In this document: piece after piece, positions 21,940 through 30,482 of the stretch
Position numbering within the stretch: position 1 is the stretch's first letter
How the letters are laid out: every line of letters starts with the position of its first letter
Source of the DNA: Microbacterium sp. APC 3901
GTDB taxonomy: Bacteria > Actinomycetota > Actinomycetes > Actinomycetales > Microbacteriaceae
NCBI RefSeq assembly: GCF_030407765.1
Contig: NZ_JASDCU010000005.1
Location: 165,890-229,889, forward strand
Reading direction: 5' to 3'
Length of the DNA: 64,000 bases
Position numbers and translations under genes: made by a program
The notes under the pieces: generated by a model
Told to the model about the DNA's origin: nothing
Databases searched by the model: none
The model's input: the letters and a program-made list of their open reading frames with translations, nothing else

Positions 21940-23616
21940 ATGACTTCAGCTCCCCGCACTCCGTCTGCCATCGACAAAGTCGCCGATGAGTGGGTCGACA
22001 CCATCGCTGTACTCGCCCCGACTCTCGGCACCTACATCGGCAGAGACGAGGTCAACGACCGTTTCGGTGACTTGAGCCCAGAGGGGCACGAGCAGATCGC
22101 CTCTGCCACGCGATCGACGCTCGCGAAGCTGCAGGCGCTCGACCCGGTCGACCCGATCGACGAGGTCACCAAGACCGATCTCTCGGCCGAGCTCAGCCTG
22201 GATCTCGAGCTGCACGATGCGAAGTGGCACCTGCGCGACCTCAACGTGATCGCGTCCGCCGCTCAGGATGTGCGCTCAGCTTTCGACCTGATGCCCACGG
22301 CGACCGCAGACGATTGGTCGGTGATCGCGACCCGTCTCGCCGCAGTGCCCGATGCGCTCCGCGGCTACACCGAGACCCTCCGCGCAGGTATCGCCGCCGG
22401 AGTCACCCCGGCTCGACGCCAGGTGGTGGAGGTCGCGACGCAGATCGACCGTTACACGGCCGACGACGGATTCTTCGCTGCGTTCGTGGCTGATGCGGCT
22501 CCGCAGGAGGGCAACCTCCCCGCGTCGCTCGCTCGTACTCTGGCAGACAACTCCGCTGCGGCGCGAGTCGCGTATGACGAGCTGCGCAGTTTCCTGGCCG
22601 AAGAGCTCGCTCCCGTCGCGACGGAGGTCGATGCCGTCGGTCGGGAGCTGTATGCGCTGAACTCCCGCCGCTTCCTCGGAGCGACCATCGACCTCGATGA
22701 GACCTACGAGTGGGGCCGAGAAGAACTCGCCCGGATGGTCGCCGAGCAGACCGCGATCGCGAACGAGATCCTCCCCGGGGCCTCGGTCGAAGAGGCCGTC
22801 GCGCACCTCGAAGCCGACCCCGCCCGCAAGCTCGTCGGAACAGACGCTCTCCAGAAGTGGATGCAGGAGACGAGCGACCGAGCCGTCGCAGAGCTCGGCG
22901 CCACGCACTTCGACATCCCCGAGGCGATTCGCACTCTCGAGTGCATGATCGCGCCGACCCAGGAGGGCGGCATCTACTACACCGGTCCGACCGACGACTT
23001 CTCGCGTCCTGGGCGCATGTGGTGGTCGGTTCCCGAGGGCGTCACCGAGTTCGACACATGGCGTGAGTTGACGACGGTCTATCACGAGGGCGTCCCGGGC
23101 CATCACCTGCAGATCGCGCAGGCGGTCTACAACCGCGCAGAGCTCAACTCATGGCGGCGACTGCTCGCCGGCACCTCCGGCCATGCAGAGGGGTGGGCGC
23201 TGTACGCCGAGCGCCTGATGCAGCAGCTGGGCTACCTCGACGACCCGGCCGACCGTCTGGGCATGCTCGACGGACAGCGCATGCGTGCTGCCCGCGTCGT
23301 GCTCGACATCGGTGTGCACCTCGGCAAGCCGCGTCTCGATGGCGAAGGCACCTGGGACGCCGACTACGCGCTCGACTTCATGCGCAAGAACGTGAACATG
23401 TCCGATCAGTTCGTGCAGTTCGAGGTCAACCGCTACCTCGGCTGGCCGGGCCAGGCGCCCTCCTACAAGGTCGGGCAGCGCATCTGGGAGCAGGTACGTG
23501 AGGCTTACCAGGCCGAGCGGGGCGCGGACTTCGACGTGAAGGAGTTCCACAAGCGGGCTCTCGACATGGGCGGCGTCGGGCTCGACACGCTCCGAACCGC
23601 CCTCCTGACGCGCTGA
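21940..23616 (+). CDS. DUF885 family metallopeptidase-like protein
   Basis: 558 residues of the DUF885 family, thought to be zinc-dependent peptidases. The likely metal-binding motif is HEGVPGHH starting at H382, followed by an Asn/Glu-rich helix with SGHAEGWALYAERLM (third ligand candidate). No signal peptide, so cytoplasmic. The ATG at 21940 is chosen over an upstream in-frame start at 21919 because of the TACGCT spacing. Substrate unknown. Confidence 0.82.
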   Translation: MTSAPRTPSAIDKVADEWVDTIAVLAPTLGTYIGRDEVNDRFGDLSPEGHEQIASATRSTLAKLQALDPVDPIDEVTKTDLSAELSLDLELHDAKWHLRDLNVIASAAQDVRSAFDLMPTATADDWSVIATRLAAVPDALRGYTETLRAGIAAGVTPARRQVVEVATQIDRYTADDGFFAAFVADAAPQEGNLPASLARTLADNSAAARVAYDELRSFLAEELAPVATEVDAVGRELYALNSRRFLGATIDLDETYEWGREELARMVAEQTAIANEILPGASVEEAVAHLEADPARKLVGTDALQKWMQETSDRAVAELGATHFDIPEAIRTLECMIAPTQEGGIYYTGPTDDFSRPGRMWWSVPEGVTEFDTWRELTTVYHEGVPGHHLQIAQAVYNRAELNSWRRLLAGTSGHAEGWALYAERLMQQLGYLDDPADRLGMLDGQRMRAARVVLDIGVHLGKPRLDGEGTWDADYALDFMRKNVNMSDQFVQFEVNRYLGWPGQAPSYKVGQRIWEQVREAYQAERGADFDVKEFHKRALDMGGVGLDTLRTALLTR

Positions 23617-23644
23617 GGGAATGCGCCGGCCGCGTCCGCTGTTC

Positions 23645-23656
23645 ATTCAGCTGAAT
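23645..23656. promoter_or_regulatory. 12-bp palindrome, possible operator
   Basis: ATTCAGCTGAAT is a perfect palindrome 14 bases before the ATG of the flavin-dependent oxidoreductase gene and is AT-rich relative to its surroundings. The position fits a repressor site of the MarR or a similar family, but no regulator is next to it. Confidence 0.4.
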
Positions 23657-23669
23657 AGAAAGGGCTGAC

Positions 23670-24704
23670 ATGAGCATCGAGTTCGGGCTGGACACCTTCG
23701 GCGACATCACGAGAGGCGACGACGGCGAGCTGCTCACCGGCGCGCAGACAATCCGCAACATCGTCGATCAGGCGGAGCGAGCCGACAGCGTCGGAGTCGA
23801 CTTCTTCGGAGTGGGGGAGCACCACCGCACGGAGTTCGCCGTGTCGGCGCCGGAGATGGTGCTCGCCTCGATCGCCGGTCGCACGAAGAACATCCGTCTC
23901 GGAACTGCCGTCACGGTGCTGTCATCCGATGACCCGGTGCGCGTGTTCGAACGCTTCGCCACCCTCGATGCCCTCTCGAACGGACGCGCTGAGGTCGTGC
24001 TCGGCCGGGGATCGTTCATCGAGTCCTTCCCGCTGTTCGGCTACGACCTTCGCGACTATGACGCGCTCTTCGAGCAGAAGCTCGAACTGTTCGTCGAGCT
24101 TCTCAAAGAGCAGCCGGTGACGTGGTCTGGGTCGATGCGCGCATCGCTCGAGAACGCGGATGTCTTCCCGAAGACGGAGAACGGACTGCGCACCTGGGTG
24201 GGCGTGGGCGGCAGCCCTGAGTCCGTCGTGCGCGTCGCCCGTCATGGGCTGGGGCTCATGCTCGCGATCATCGGCGGACCCGCGGGGCGCTTCCGCCAGT
24301 TCGTCGACCTGTACCACCGCTCTGTGGCGTCCTTCGGCACGACGTCGCACCCGATCGCGGTGCACTCGCCGGGGCACATCGCCGACACCGATGAAGAGGC
24401 ATGGGAGGCCGCCTACTCCGGGTTCGAGGCGATGAACAACACCATCGGTCGCGAGCGCGGATGGCCTCCGTACAGCCGGGCTCGATTCCAGAACGACGTG
24501 GGCCCGGCAGGAGCTCTGTACGTCGGCTCGCCCGAGCGGGTCGCAGCCAAGATCGCCGACACCGTGACGACGCTGGGACTCGGGCGCTTCGACATGAAGT
24601 ACGCCACCGGAACGCTGTCTCACGACTCGATGATGCGCAGCATCGAACTCTACGGCTCCGAGGTCATCCCCCGGGTGCGCCGGCTGCTCGCCGACCGGGA
24701 CTGA
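23670..24704 (+). CDS. LLM-class flavin-dependent oxidoreductase
   Basis: 344 residues of the bacterial luciferase-like monooxygenase family, using FMN or F420. It has the TIM-barrel pattern FGLDTFGDI, FFGVGEHHRTEFAVSAPEMVLA, IRLGTAVTVLSSDDPVRVFERFATLDALSNGRAEVVLGRG and WVGVGGSPESVVR. The substrate is not predictable. AAAGGG precedes the ATG. The palindrome just upstream suggests it is regulated. Confidence 0.88.
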   Translation: MSIEFGLDTFGDITRGDDGELLTGAQTIRNIVDQAERADSVGVDFFGVGEHHRTEFAVSAPEMVLASIAGRTKNIRLGTAVTVLSSDDPVRVFERFATLDALSNGRAEVVLGRGSFIESFPLFGYDLRDYDALFEQKLELFVELLKEQPVTWSGSMRASLENADVFPKTENGLRTWVGVGGSPESVVRVARHGLGLMLAIIGGPAGRFRQFVDLYHRSVASFGTTSHPIAVHSPGHIADTDEEAWEAAYSGFEAMNNTIGRERGWPPYSRARFQNDVGPAGALYVGSPERVAAKIADTVTTLGLGRFDMKYATGTLSHDSMMRSIELYGSEVIPRVRRLLADRD

Positions 24705-24734
24705 CGCACAGCTCGGCACCGCGGCGCGCCCCTC

Positions 24735-24740
24735 TACGAT
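24735..24740 (+). promoter_or_regulatory. -10 element (TACGAT) for leaderless MFS gene
   Basis: TACGAT lies six bases (gaagga) before the ATG at 24747. The gap also contains AAGGA, so a short leader is an alternative. Confidence 0.45.
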
Positions 24741-24746
24741 GAAGGA

Positions 24747-26099
24747 ATGGCCAACACCGCGCTGCCGAGCCGGGCGTCGATCGCCGGGCGTCTCGACGAA
24801 CTCCCGTTCACGCGCCGACACCTCCGGCTCCTCACCGGCTCCGGAGTCGGCTGGGCGTTGGACGCGATGGACGTCGGACTCATCTCGTTCATCCTCGCGG
24901 CTCTCACCCAGCAGTGGGGCCTGACGAAGACGGATGCTGGATGGATCGCATCCGTCGGCTTCATCGGCATGGCGATCGGCGCCACCCTCGGTGGACTGCT
25001 CGCCGACAGGCTCGGACGGCGCCAGGTCTTCGCGCTCACCCTGCTGGTCTACGGCGTCGCAACGGGAGCAAGCGCGCTCGTGGGCGGTCTCGCCGCCCTC
25101 CTCGTGCTGCGGTTCTTGGTCGGCCTGGGGCTCGGGGCCGAGCTGCCCGTGGCTTCCACGTACGTCAGCGAGTTCGCGCCCGCCCGCATCCGAGGTCGGC
25201 TGATCGTCATCCTCGAAGCGTTCTGGGCGCTGGGGTGGACGGCGGCCGCTCTGATCGGATTCTTCGTGATCCCCGCATCCGACAACGGCTGGCGCTGGGC
25301 GTTCGCGCTCGGCGCGATCCCCGCGGTCTATGCACTGATCGTTCGATGGGGGCTGCCCGAGTCGCCGCGGTGGCTCGCCTCGCGCGGGCGCATCGCCGAG
25401 GCCGACCGCATCGTCGCGACCTTCGAGGCCGACGCGGGCGTGGAGCCGGCGCCCGCGATCAGGAGAGAGCCGGCGTCGCGCGCTATCGCCGTCACCACGC
25501 GCGCTCGTTTGACCACCTTGTGGAACGCGGAGTTCCGGCTGCGCACCATCTGCCTCTGGATCGTCTGGCTCTGTGTGAACTTCGCGTACTACGGCGCATT
25601 CATCTGGATCCCCAGCATCCTGGTCGATGCGGGATTCGATCTCGTGCGCTCCTTCGGATTCACGCTCATCATCACTCTCGCTCAGCTACCCGGCTATGCG
25701 GTCGCGGCGTGGCTGATCGAGGTGTGGGGCAGGCGCACGACGCTCTCCGTCTTCCTCGTCGGCTCGGCCGTGTCGGCTGTCTTCTTCGGGACATCGACGA
25801 CCGAGGGCGCCATCATCGCCTCGGGCATGGCCCTCTCGTTCTTCAATCTCGGCGCCTGGGGTGCGCTGTACGCCGTGACTCCCGAGATCTATCCGACCTC
25901 GTTGCGAGGGACAGGAGCGGGCTGGGCTGCGGGAGTGGGACGCATCGCGTCGATCGTCGCCCCGCTGGCCGTGCCGGTCGTGCTCGTCGCCGGAGGCGCG
26001 CCGATGCTGTTCGCGGTGTTCGGCGCGTGCTTCGTCGTTGCGGCAGCGGCAGCGTGGGGCTTGGTCGATCGCGGTGGAATGGCCCTCGACGACCGGTGA
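24747..26099 (+). CDS. MFS transporter, sugar/aromatic-acid type
   Basis: 450 residues with 12 predicted helices. The MFS signature between helices 2 and 3 is GGLLADRLGRRQVF, and helix 4-5 carries RFLVGLGLGAELPVASTYVSEFAP, typical of the sugar-porter and aromatic acid:H+ symporter groups. The loop PESPRWLASRGR is also characteristic. The PROSITE-like second motif is at EVWGRRTT. Substrate unknown. It stands alone between convergently oriented stretches of the same strand. Confidence 0.87.
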   Translation: MANTALPSRASIAGRLDELPFTRRHLRLLTGSGVGWALDAMDVGLISFILAALTQQWGLTKTDAGWIASVGFIGMAIGATLGGLLADRLGRRQVFALTLLVYGVATGASALVGGLAALLVLRFLVGLGLGAELPVASTYVSEFAPARIRGRLIVILEAFWALGWTAAALIGFFVIPASDNGWRWAFALGAIPAVYALIVRWGLPESPRWLASRGRIAEADRIVATFEADAGVEPAPAIRREPASRAIAVTTRARLTTLWNAEFRLRTICLWIVWLCVNFAYYGAFIWIPSILVDAGFDLVRSFGFTLIITLAQLPGYAVAAWLIEVWGRRTTLSVFLVGSAVSAVFFGTSTTEGAIIASGMALSFFNLGAWGALYAVTPEIYPTSLRGTGAGWAAGVGRIASIVAPLAVPVVLVAGGAPMLFAVFGACFVVAAAAAWGLVDRGGMALDDR

Positions 26100-26124
26100 A
26101 CGCCTCAGTGTCCGTGCGCGGGAA

Positions 26125-26130
26125 TAGGCT
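26125..26130 (+). promoter_or_regulatory. -10 element (TAGGCT) for leaderless hydrolase gene
   Basis: TAGGCT lies six bases (gtcgag) before the GTG at 26137. Confidence 0.5.
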
Positions 26131-26136
26131 GTCGAG

Positions 26137-26895
26137 GTGACAGAAGTACGTTATGTGGCCATCGGAGATTCCTTCACCGAGGGAGTGGGTGATCTTCTGC
26201 CCGACGGCCGTGAACGAGGGTGGGCCGACCTCGTGGCTCAGGGCTGGGCCGATGCAGCCGGTCATCCGATCAGTTACGCGAATCTCGCGATCCGCGGCAA
26301 GCTGGCCTGGCCGATCGTCGAGCAGCAGCTCGAACCCGCGCTCGCGCTGCGTCCGACGCATCTGTCGTTCAACGGCGGTGGCAACGACATGCTCCGGCCG
26401 AGGACCGACCTCGAGCACATCGCCGACGCGTTCAGTCGAGTCCTGCGCCGGTGCGACGAAGAGGGCGTCACCCTGATCCTTCTCTCGGGGGCGAATCCGA
26501 GTGGGCAGCTTCCGATGGGGTCGCTCGTGCAACGACGCGGCGACCTGCTCTCCGACGCAGTGCTGCGCCGCGTCGAGGGTCGCGACGACGTCGTGCGCGC
26601 ACTCAACTGGGCCGATCGAGAGCTCGCCGATGCGAAGTACTGGTCGGAGGATCGACTTCACATGAACGCCGCCGGTCACCACCGTGTGGCCGCGCGGGTG
26701 CTCCACGGCCTGGGTTTCGAGCCGCCGTCGACGTGGTGGTCTCCGACCGCTCTCACGGCCGGCGGGCCGGCCGGCCTCGCTTACTACCGCGAATTCGTCG
26801 GCCCCTGGGTCAGGCGACGCGTGACCCGCACCTCGTCCGGTGACGGACGCGCGGCGAAGTACCCCGATTGGGTCGAGAGAGTTCCGCACACGTGA
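26137..26895 (+). CDS. SGNH/GDSL hydrolase
   Basis: 252 residues. All four SGNH blocks are visible: AIGDSFTEGVGD (nucleophile Ser), the block II Gly near ANLAIRGK, FNGGGNDM (Asn) and DRLHMNAAGHHRVA (Asp and His). Members are esterases or lipases acting on many substrates. No signal peptide. The next gene starts within its stop codon (GTGA overlap). Confidence 0.9.
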   Translation: MTEVRYVAIGDSFTEGVGDLLPDGRERGWADLVAQGWADAAGHPISYANLAIRGKLAWPIVEQQLEPALALRPTHLSFNGGGNDMLRPRTDLEHIADAFSRVLRRCDEEGVTLILLSGANPSGQLPMGSLVQRRGDLLSDAVLRRVEGRDDVVRALNWADRELADAKYWSEDRLHMNAAGHHRVAARVLHGLGFEPPSTWWSPTALTAGGPAGLAYYREFVGPWVRRRVTRTSSGDGRAAKYPDWVERVPHT

Positions 26896-27647
26896 CCGAC
26901 ATCGAGATGCGCCGCATCACAGGCGGTTCGGTCACCCTGCATGACGCGCGTCTCAAGGTCGAGCGCACCGTCGCCGTCGAGGACTTCGAGATCGGAGTGT
27001 TCCCGATCACCGAGGAGCAGCTCGCGGAGATCCTTCCCATCGCGTCACGGCATCCGCGGCGACCCGCCGTCGATGTGAGCTGGTTGCGCGCGATCCATTT
27101 CTGCAATGCCGCCTCCGAGTGGGAGGGGCTCGACCCGGTCTATCGGTTCGACGGCGAAGACGTCAGCTGGGATGCGACGGGAGACGGGTATCGGCTGCCC
27201 ACCGAGGCCGAATGGGAGTACGCCTGCAGGGCGGGTTCGGTCGGTCCTCATTACGCGCCTCTCGCCGATGCCGCCTGGACGAGCGCCGATGCGGTCTCCG
27301 CCCCGCAGGATGTCGGTGGCAAGCTGCCGAACCTGCACGGCCTCTTCGACACGCTCGGCAACGTGTGGGAGTGGTGCTGGGACCTTCTGGACCCGGCCCG
27401 CTACGGCGACTACCGGGTGTTCCGCGGGGGCGGATTCGCCGACGATACCTGGAGCGTCCGGGCGTCCGTGCGGCGAGGGGGTGGGCCCCGCATGCATCAT
27501 GAAGACGTCGGCCTGCGCGTCGCCCGAGGAGCATCCGACACACCGGATGAGGCGCAAGGGTGGTCAGCGCGAGCAGATCGCGAGCGCGCGGTCGTCGACG
27601 GACCAGTGCCCTTCGGCTGGACGCCACTGAGGCGACCCGGGCGCTGA
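26892..27647 (+). CDS. Formylglycine-generating-enzyme-like protein lacking catalytic Cys
   Basis: 251 residues of the SUMF1/EgtB-type fold: VSWLRAIHFCNAAS, YRLPTEAEWEYACRAG, NLHGLFDTLGNVWEWCWD, FRGGGF and VGLRVAR. True formylglycine-generating enzymes carry two copper-binding cysteines just after the RGG motif; here that segment is FADDTWSVRASVRRGGGP with none. It is therefore probably not a sulfatase activator. It could bind a small molecule or have a different activity. Starts with GTG inside the SGNH hydrolase stop codon, so the two are coupled. Confidence 0.8.
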   Translation: MTDIEMRRITGGSVTLHDARLKVERTVAVEDFEIGVFPITEEQLAEILPIASRHPRRPAVDVSWLRAIHFCNAASEWEGLDPVYRFDGEDVSWDATGDGYRLPTEAEWEYACRAGSVGPHYAPLADAAWTSADAVSAPQDVGGKLPNLHGLFDTLGNVWEWCWDLLDPARYGDYRVFRGGGFADDTWSVRASVRRGGGPRMHHEDVGLRVARGASDTPDEAQGWSARADRERAVVDGPVPFGWTPLRRPGR

Positions 27648-27649
27648 CG

Positions 27650-28075
27650 TCACCCTCGGTCGATCAGCTTCACCATGTAGTGGTTCGGATCGGCCGACGG
27701 TGCGAAGCCATATTGCGCGTACAGACCGTTGGCGGTGCTCGTGGCGAGCATGATGCGCTTGACCGTCGAGGATTCGCGGAGGTCCTCCAGCACGCCCTCG
27801 ACCAGCATCCGACCGACTCCGTGCCCTCGTGCCCGTTCGTCGACGAACACGTCGCACAGCCACGCGAAGGTCACGCCGTCGGTCACGACGCGGGCGTGCC
27901 CCACCTGCCGATCGACCTCGTCGCGGATCGAGTAGTTGCGCGATGCGTCGATCGCGGCGTCCTGAGTCGCGCGACTGCGGCCTTTCGCCCAGTACGATTC
28001 CTCGCTCAGCCAGCGATGCACCAGGCCACGGTCGATCAGGGCAGGGTCGTTCGAGAGGGTGAAGCTCGTGGGCAT
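27650..28075 (-). CDS. GNAT acetyltransferase
   Basis: 141 residues of the GNAT fold with the acetyl-CoA loop DERARGHGVGRMLVEG and the C-terminal strand GLYAQYGFAPSADPNHYMVK. The family resembles YhbS/YjaB-like small-molecule acetyltransferases; substrate unknown. The ATG at 28075 lies seven bases after TAGGAT and is preferred to an ATG nine bases upstream. Confidence 0.85.
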   Translation of the reverse strand: MPTSFTLSNDPALIDRGLVHRWLSEESYWAKGRSRATQDAAIDASRNYSIRDEVDRQVGHARVVTDGVTFAWLCDVFVDERARGHGVGRMLVEGVLEDLRESSTVKRIMLATSTANGLYAQYGFAPSADPNHYMVKLIDRG

Positions 28076-28082
28076 GAGCTTC

Positions 28083-28088
28083 ATCCTA
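28083..28088 (-). promoter_or_regulatory. -10 element (TAGGAT) for leaderless acetyltransferase
   Basis: On the minus strand TAGGAT is followed by gaagctc and then the ATG at 28075, the same seven-base spacing as lgt. Confidence 0.45.
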
Positions 28089-28095
28089 GAAGCAG

Positions 28096-29421
28096 TCAGC
28101 GTCGCCTTTCGGGATCCAAGCCCATCCTGATGCGCGTGCGCTTGCGCTCGATCAGGATGAAGGTGACGCCGAGGATCCAGAGCGGGATGGGCATGAGGAA
28201 CGCGACACGGAAGGCCTCCAGCGAGTACGTCTCCGGCGTGCCCGCACCCTGCAGGTCGAGCGCGAGACCGATGAGGAAGATCGCGATCAGAGCCGCGATG
28301 AATCCGCCTGCGTTGGTCACACCGGTCGCCGTGCTCAGGCGGTGCGACGGATTGTGTGTGCGGGCGTGGTCGAAGGCGATCATGCTCGCGGGGCCTCCCG
28401 TAGCAAGAGCCACGGCCAACACGTAGAGCAGCCAGAGCGGAGCGGGCTCGGGCATAGCGATGACGGCCACCCAGGCGATGAACTGCACCCCGACAGCGGG
28501 CAGGACCAGTGCGAGCGAACGCTGATTGGGCAGACGGCGCGAGAGGTCGCCGATGAGGGGACCGAGCGCCATTCCGGCGACCACGTACACCGAGATGATG
28601 CCTGCCGCGTGCGCGGTGTCGAGCCCCTGGGCCGCGGTGAGGAACGGCATTCCCCAGAGCAGGATGAAGGCGGTGCCGGCGAACGGCGTGGTGAAGTGCG
28701 ACCAGAAGGCCAGTCGGGTGCCGGGGTGCGCCCATGCGGCGCGGATGCCCACGCCGGTATCGATCGCCGAGGTGACCACACGGATCACACCCGTGTCGGT
28801 GTCGACGGTCACATCTGCGCCACGCTCAGCAGGGTGATTGCGGATGACGAGCGCGACGAGGATCGTGAACAGGACGCCGAGCCCCGCGATGCTGCCGAAA
28901 GTGATCGTCCACGTGGTCGCGTGCAGAAGGGCCGCGAGCGGGACGAGAGCGATCAGCTGACCCGCCTGACCGATGATGCCGGTGAACTGCACCATGATCG
29001 GTCCTCGCTGCGCGGGGAACCACGTGGCCACCAGCCGGAGCACGGCGGGGAAGACCGCCGCGTCGCCGGCACCGAGCAGGATGCGGGCGAAGATCGCGAT
29101 CCCGATGCCGGGCGAGAGGGCCATCGTGAGCTGGCCCGCTGCCATGAGCAGCATGCCGATCGTCATGATGGGGCGCGAACCGAAGCGGTCGAGCAGGATG
29201 CCGATGGGTATCTGCATGCCGCCGTAGACGGCGAGCTGCACCACGGCGAACAGGGCGAGGGTCGACGCATCCGCCTGGAATCGATCGGCGGCCTCTACTC
29301 CGACCGCGCCGAGCGACGTGCGGTTGGTGATGGCGAGAACGTATGCGGCGACACCCACGCCCCAGATGAGCCAGGCTCTCCATCCCGGGGTGGTCACGGG
29401 AGAGCGGGGAACCTGTTGCAC
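28096..29421 (-). CDS. MFS transporter
   Basis: 441 residues, 12 predicted helices. The signature loop is GILLDRFGSRPIMTIG, and ARILLGAGDAAVFPAVLRLVATWFP resembles the anion:cation and glucarate porter group. The GTG at 29421 lies seven bases after TACCGT; the frame extends further upstream but with untypical sequence. An inverted repeat covers the promoter. Substrate unknown. Confidence 0.85.
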   Translation of the reverse strand: MQQVPRSPVTTPGWRAWLIWGVGVAAYVLAITNRTSLGAVGVEAADRFQADASTLALFAVVQLAVYGGMQIPIGILLDRFGSRPIMTIGMLLMAAGQLTMALSPGIGIAIFARILLGAGDAAVFPAVLRLVATWFPAQRGPIMVQFTGIIGQAGQLIALVPLAALLHATTWTITFGSIAGLGVLFTILVALVIRNHPAERGADVTVDTDTGVIRVVTSAIDTGVGIRAAWAHPGTRLAFWSHFTTPFAGTAFILLWGMPFLTAAQGLDTAHAAGIISVYVVAGMALGPLIGDLSRRLPNQRSLALVLPAVGVQFIAWVAVIAMPEPAPLWLLYVLAVALATGGPASMIAFDHARTHNPSHRLSTATGVTNAGGFIAALIAIFLIGLALDLQGAGTPETYSLEAFRVAFLMPIPLWILGVTFILIERKRTRIRMGLDPERRR

Positions 29422-29423
29422 TC

Positions 29424-29447
29424 CTCCCACGGTACTCCTCGTGGGAG
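29424..29447. promoter_or_regulatory. Promoter and inverted repeat upstream of MFS gene
   Basis: CTCCCAC and GTGGGAG form a 7-bp inverted repeat with a 10-base spacer. The minus-strand -10 TACCGT occupies 29434-29429, inside the repeat. This is a good candidate operator for repression of the transporter, possibly by a regulator encoded elsewhere. Confidence 0.45.
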
Positions 29448-29504
29448 AACCTCCCGACGCACGGACGGCTCGAGCATGGGGTGCCGGATGTCCGATGCTC
29501 TCGA

Positions 29505-29510
29505 TACCGT
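29505..29510 (+). promoter_or_regulatory. -10 element (TACCGT) for leaderless VOC gene
   Basis: TACCGT lies six bases (ggccgc) before the ATG at 29517. Confidence 0.45.
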
Positions 29511-29516
29511 GGCCGC

Positions 29517-29885
29517 ATGACACCTGTACCCGTGCACCACTCCATCAACTACGTCGAGCTCGTCGTCAATGATCTCGAGACAGCCAAGCGCTTCTATCGA
29601 GATGCGTTCGGCTGGGTCTTCGTGGACTACGGTCCCGCCTACGCGGGTATCGCGTCGCTGAGCGGAGACGGCTCGGAGGTCGGCGGTCTGCTGCTCTCCG
29701 ACCAGGGGCGTCCGCCCGGTGGGCCGCTCGTGCTGCTCTACTCCGACGATCTCGACGCCACGCAGCAGGCGATCGCCGACGCAGGCGGCGCGGTCACCCA
29801 GGGTCCCTACGAGTTCCCGGGTGGGCGACGACTGCACTTCATCGACCCGAGCGGCAACGAGCTGGGAGTCTGGGCTGCACAGTGA
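29517..29885 (+). CDS. VOC-family (glyoxalase-like) protein
   Basis: 122 residues with two beta-alpha-beta-beta-beta modules: INYVELVVNDLETAKRFYRDAFGW and LVLLYSDDLDATQQAIADAGG, ending FIDPSGNELGVW. Family members bind a metal and a small molecule, and include dioxygenases, glyoxalases and resistance proteins. The ATG is fixed by the TACCGT spacing. An acetyltransferase gene follows 15 bases later. Confidence 0.85.
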   Translation: MTPVPVHHSINYVELVVNDLETAKRFYRDAFGWVFVDYGPAYAGIASLSGDGSEVGGLLLSDQGRPPGGPLVLLYSDDLDATQQAIADAGGAVTQGPYEFPGGRRLHFIDPSGNELGVWAAQ

Positions 29886-29900
29886 CGACAGAATGAGGGA

Positions 29901-30455
29901 GTGACGTCGCATCCTCTTCCTCATCCTCATCCGCCGCATGACGAGCGCCGTCTGTCGATCCGCGTCCGGGAATCGACCTGGGATGACGCCGATACAACCG
30001 CGGTGAGTGAGCTCGTCCGCACGTACCTGCTGCAGACCGAGACGGAGAAGATCGAGCGTTCCCAGGCGGAGTCGCCTGCACCGCTGACGGAGTTGCCACA
30101 GAGATACGAGCGGGAGGTGGCGGATCCGGGCGCCGCCTACGCGGACTGCACCACTCTGCTGGCAGTGACCACGCAGGAGCCCGTCGGTGTGGTGATCGTG
30201 CGGATCGATGGGGGAGAAGCCGAGATCAAGCGCCTCTGGGCTGACCCGGACCTCCGAGGGCGAGGAGTCGGATCCGCGTTGTTGGATGCGGCCCTCGCGC
30301 TGACGTCCGGACGAGTTCGACTGTCGGTCTGGGAGTGGCGGACTCCGGCGATCCGACTCTACGAATCTCGCGGCTTCGAGCGCGTCGCGTCGTGGGACGA
30401 ACGCGCGGGACTCGTCTGTATGGAGAGATCCGCAAACACTTTGCCCTTGCGCTAA
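29901..30455 (+). CDS. GNAT acetyltransferase
   Basis: 184 residues. An extended His/Pro-rich N-terminus (HPLPHPHPPHDE) precedes a GNAT domain with IKRLWADPDLRGRGVGSALLDAALAL as the acetyl-CoA site and IRLYESRGFERV at the end. Substrate unknown. A CAGAAT lies six bases before the GTG, a weak version of the local leaderless pattern. Confidence 0.83.
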   Translation: MTSHPLPHPHPPHDERRLSIRVRESTWDDADTTAVSELVRTYLLQTETEKIERSQAESPAPLTELPQRYEREVADPGAAYADCTTLLAVTTQEPVGVVIVRIDGGEAEIKRLWADPDLRGRGVGSALLDAALALTSGRVRLSVWEWRTPAIRLYESRGFERVASWDERAGLVCMERSANTLPLR

Positions 30456-30469
30456 CCATTTGCGTACGT

Positions 30470-30475
30470 GATACT
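30470..30475 (+). promoter_or_regulatory. Possible promoter and direct repeat at the ArsR gene
   Basis: TTGCGC (30447-30452), a 17-base spacer and GATACT (30470-30475) form a candidate promoter eight bases before the ATG. The 9-mer GCTAACCAT occurs twice, at 30451-30459 and 30486-30494, bracketing the promoter; it could be a recognition element for the regulator encoded here. Confidence 0.35.
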
Positions 30476-30482
30476 TATCTCC

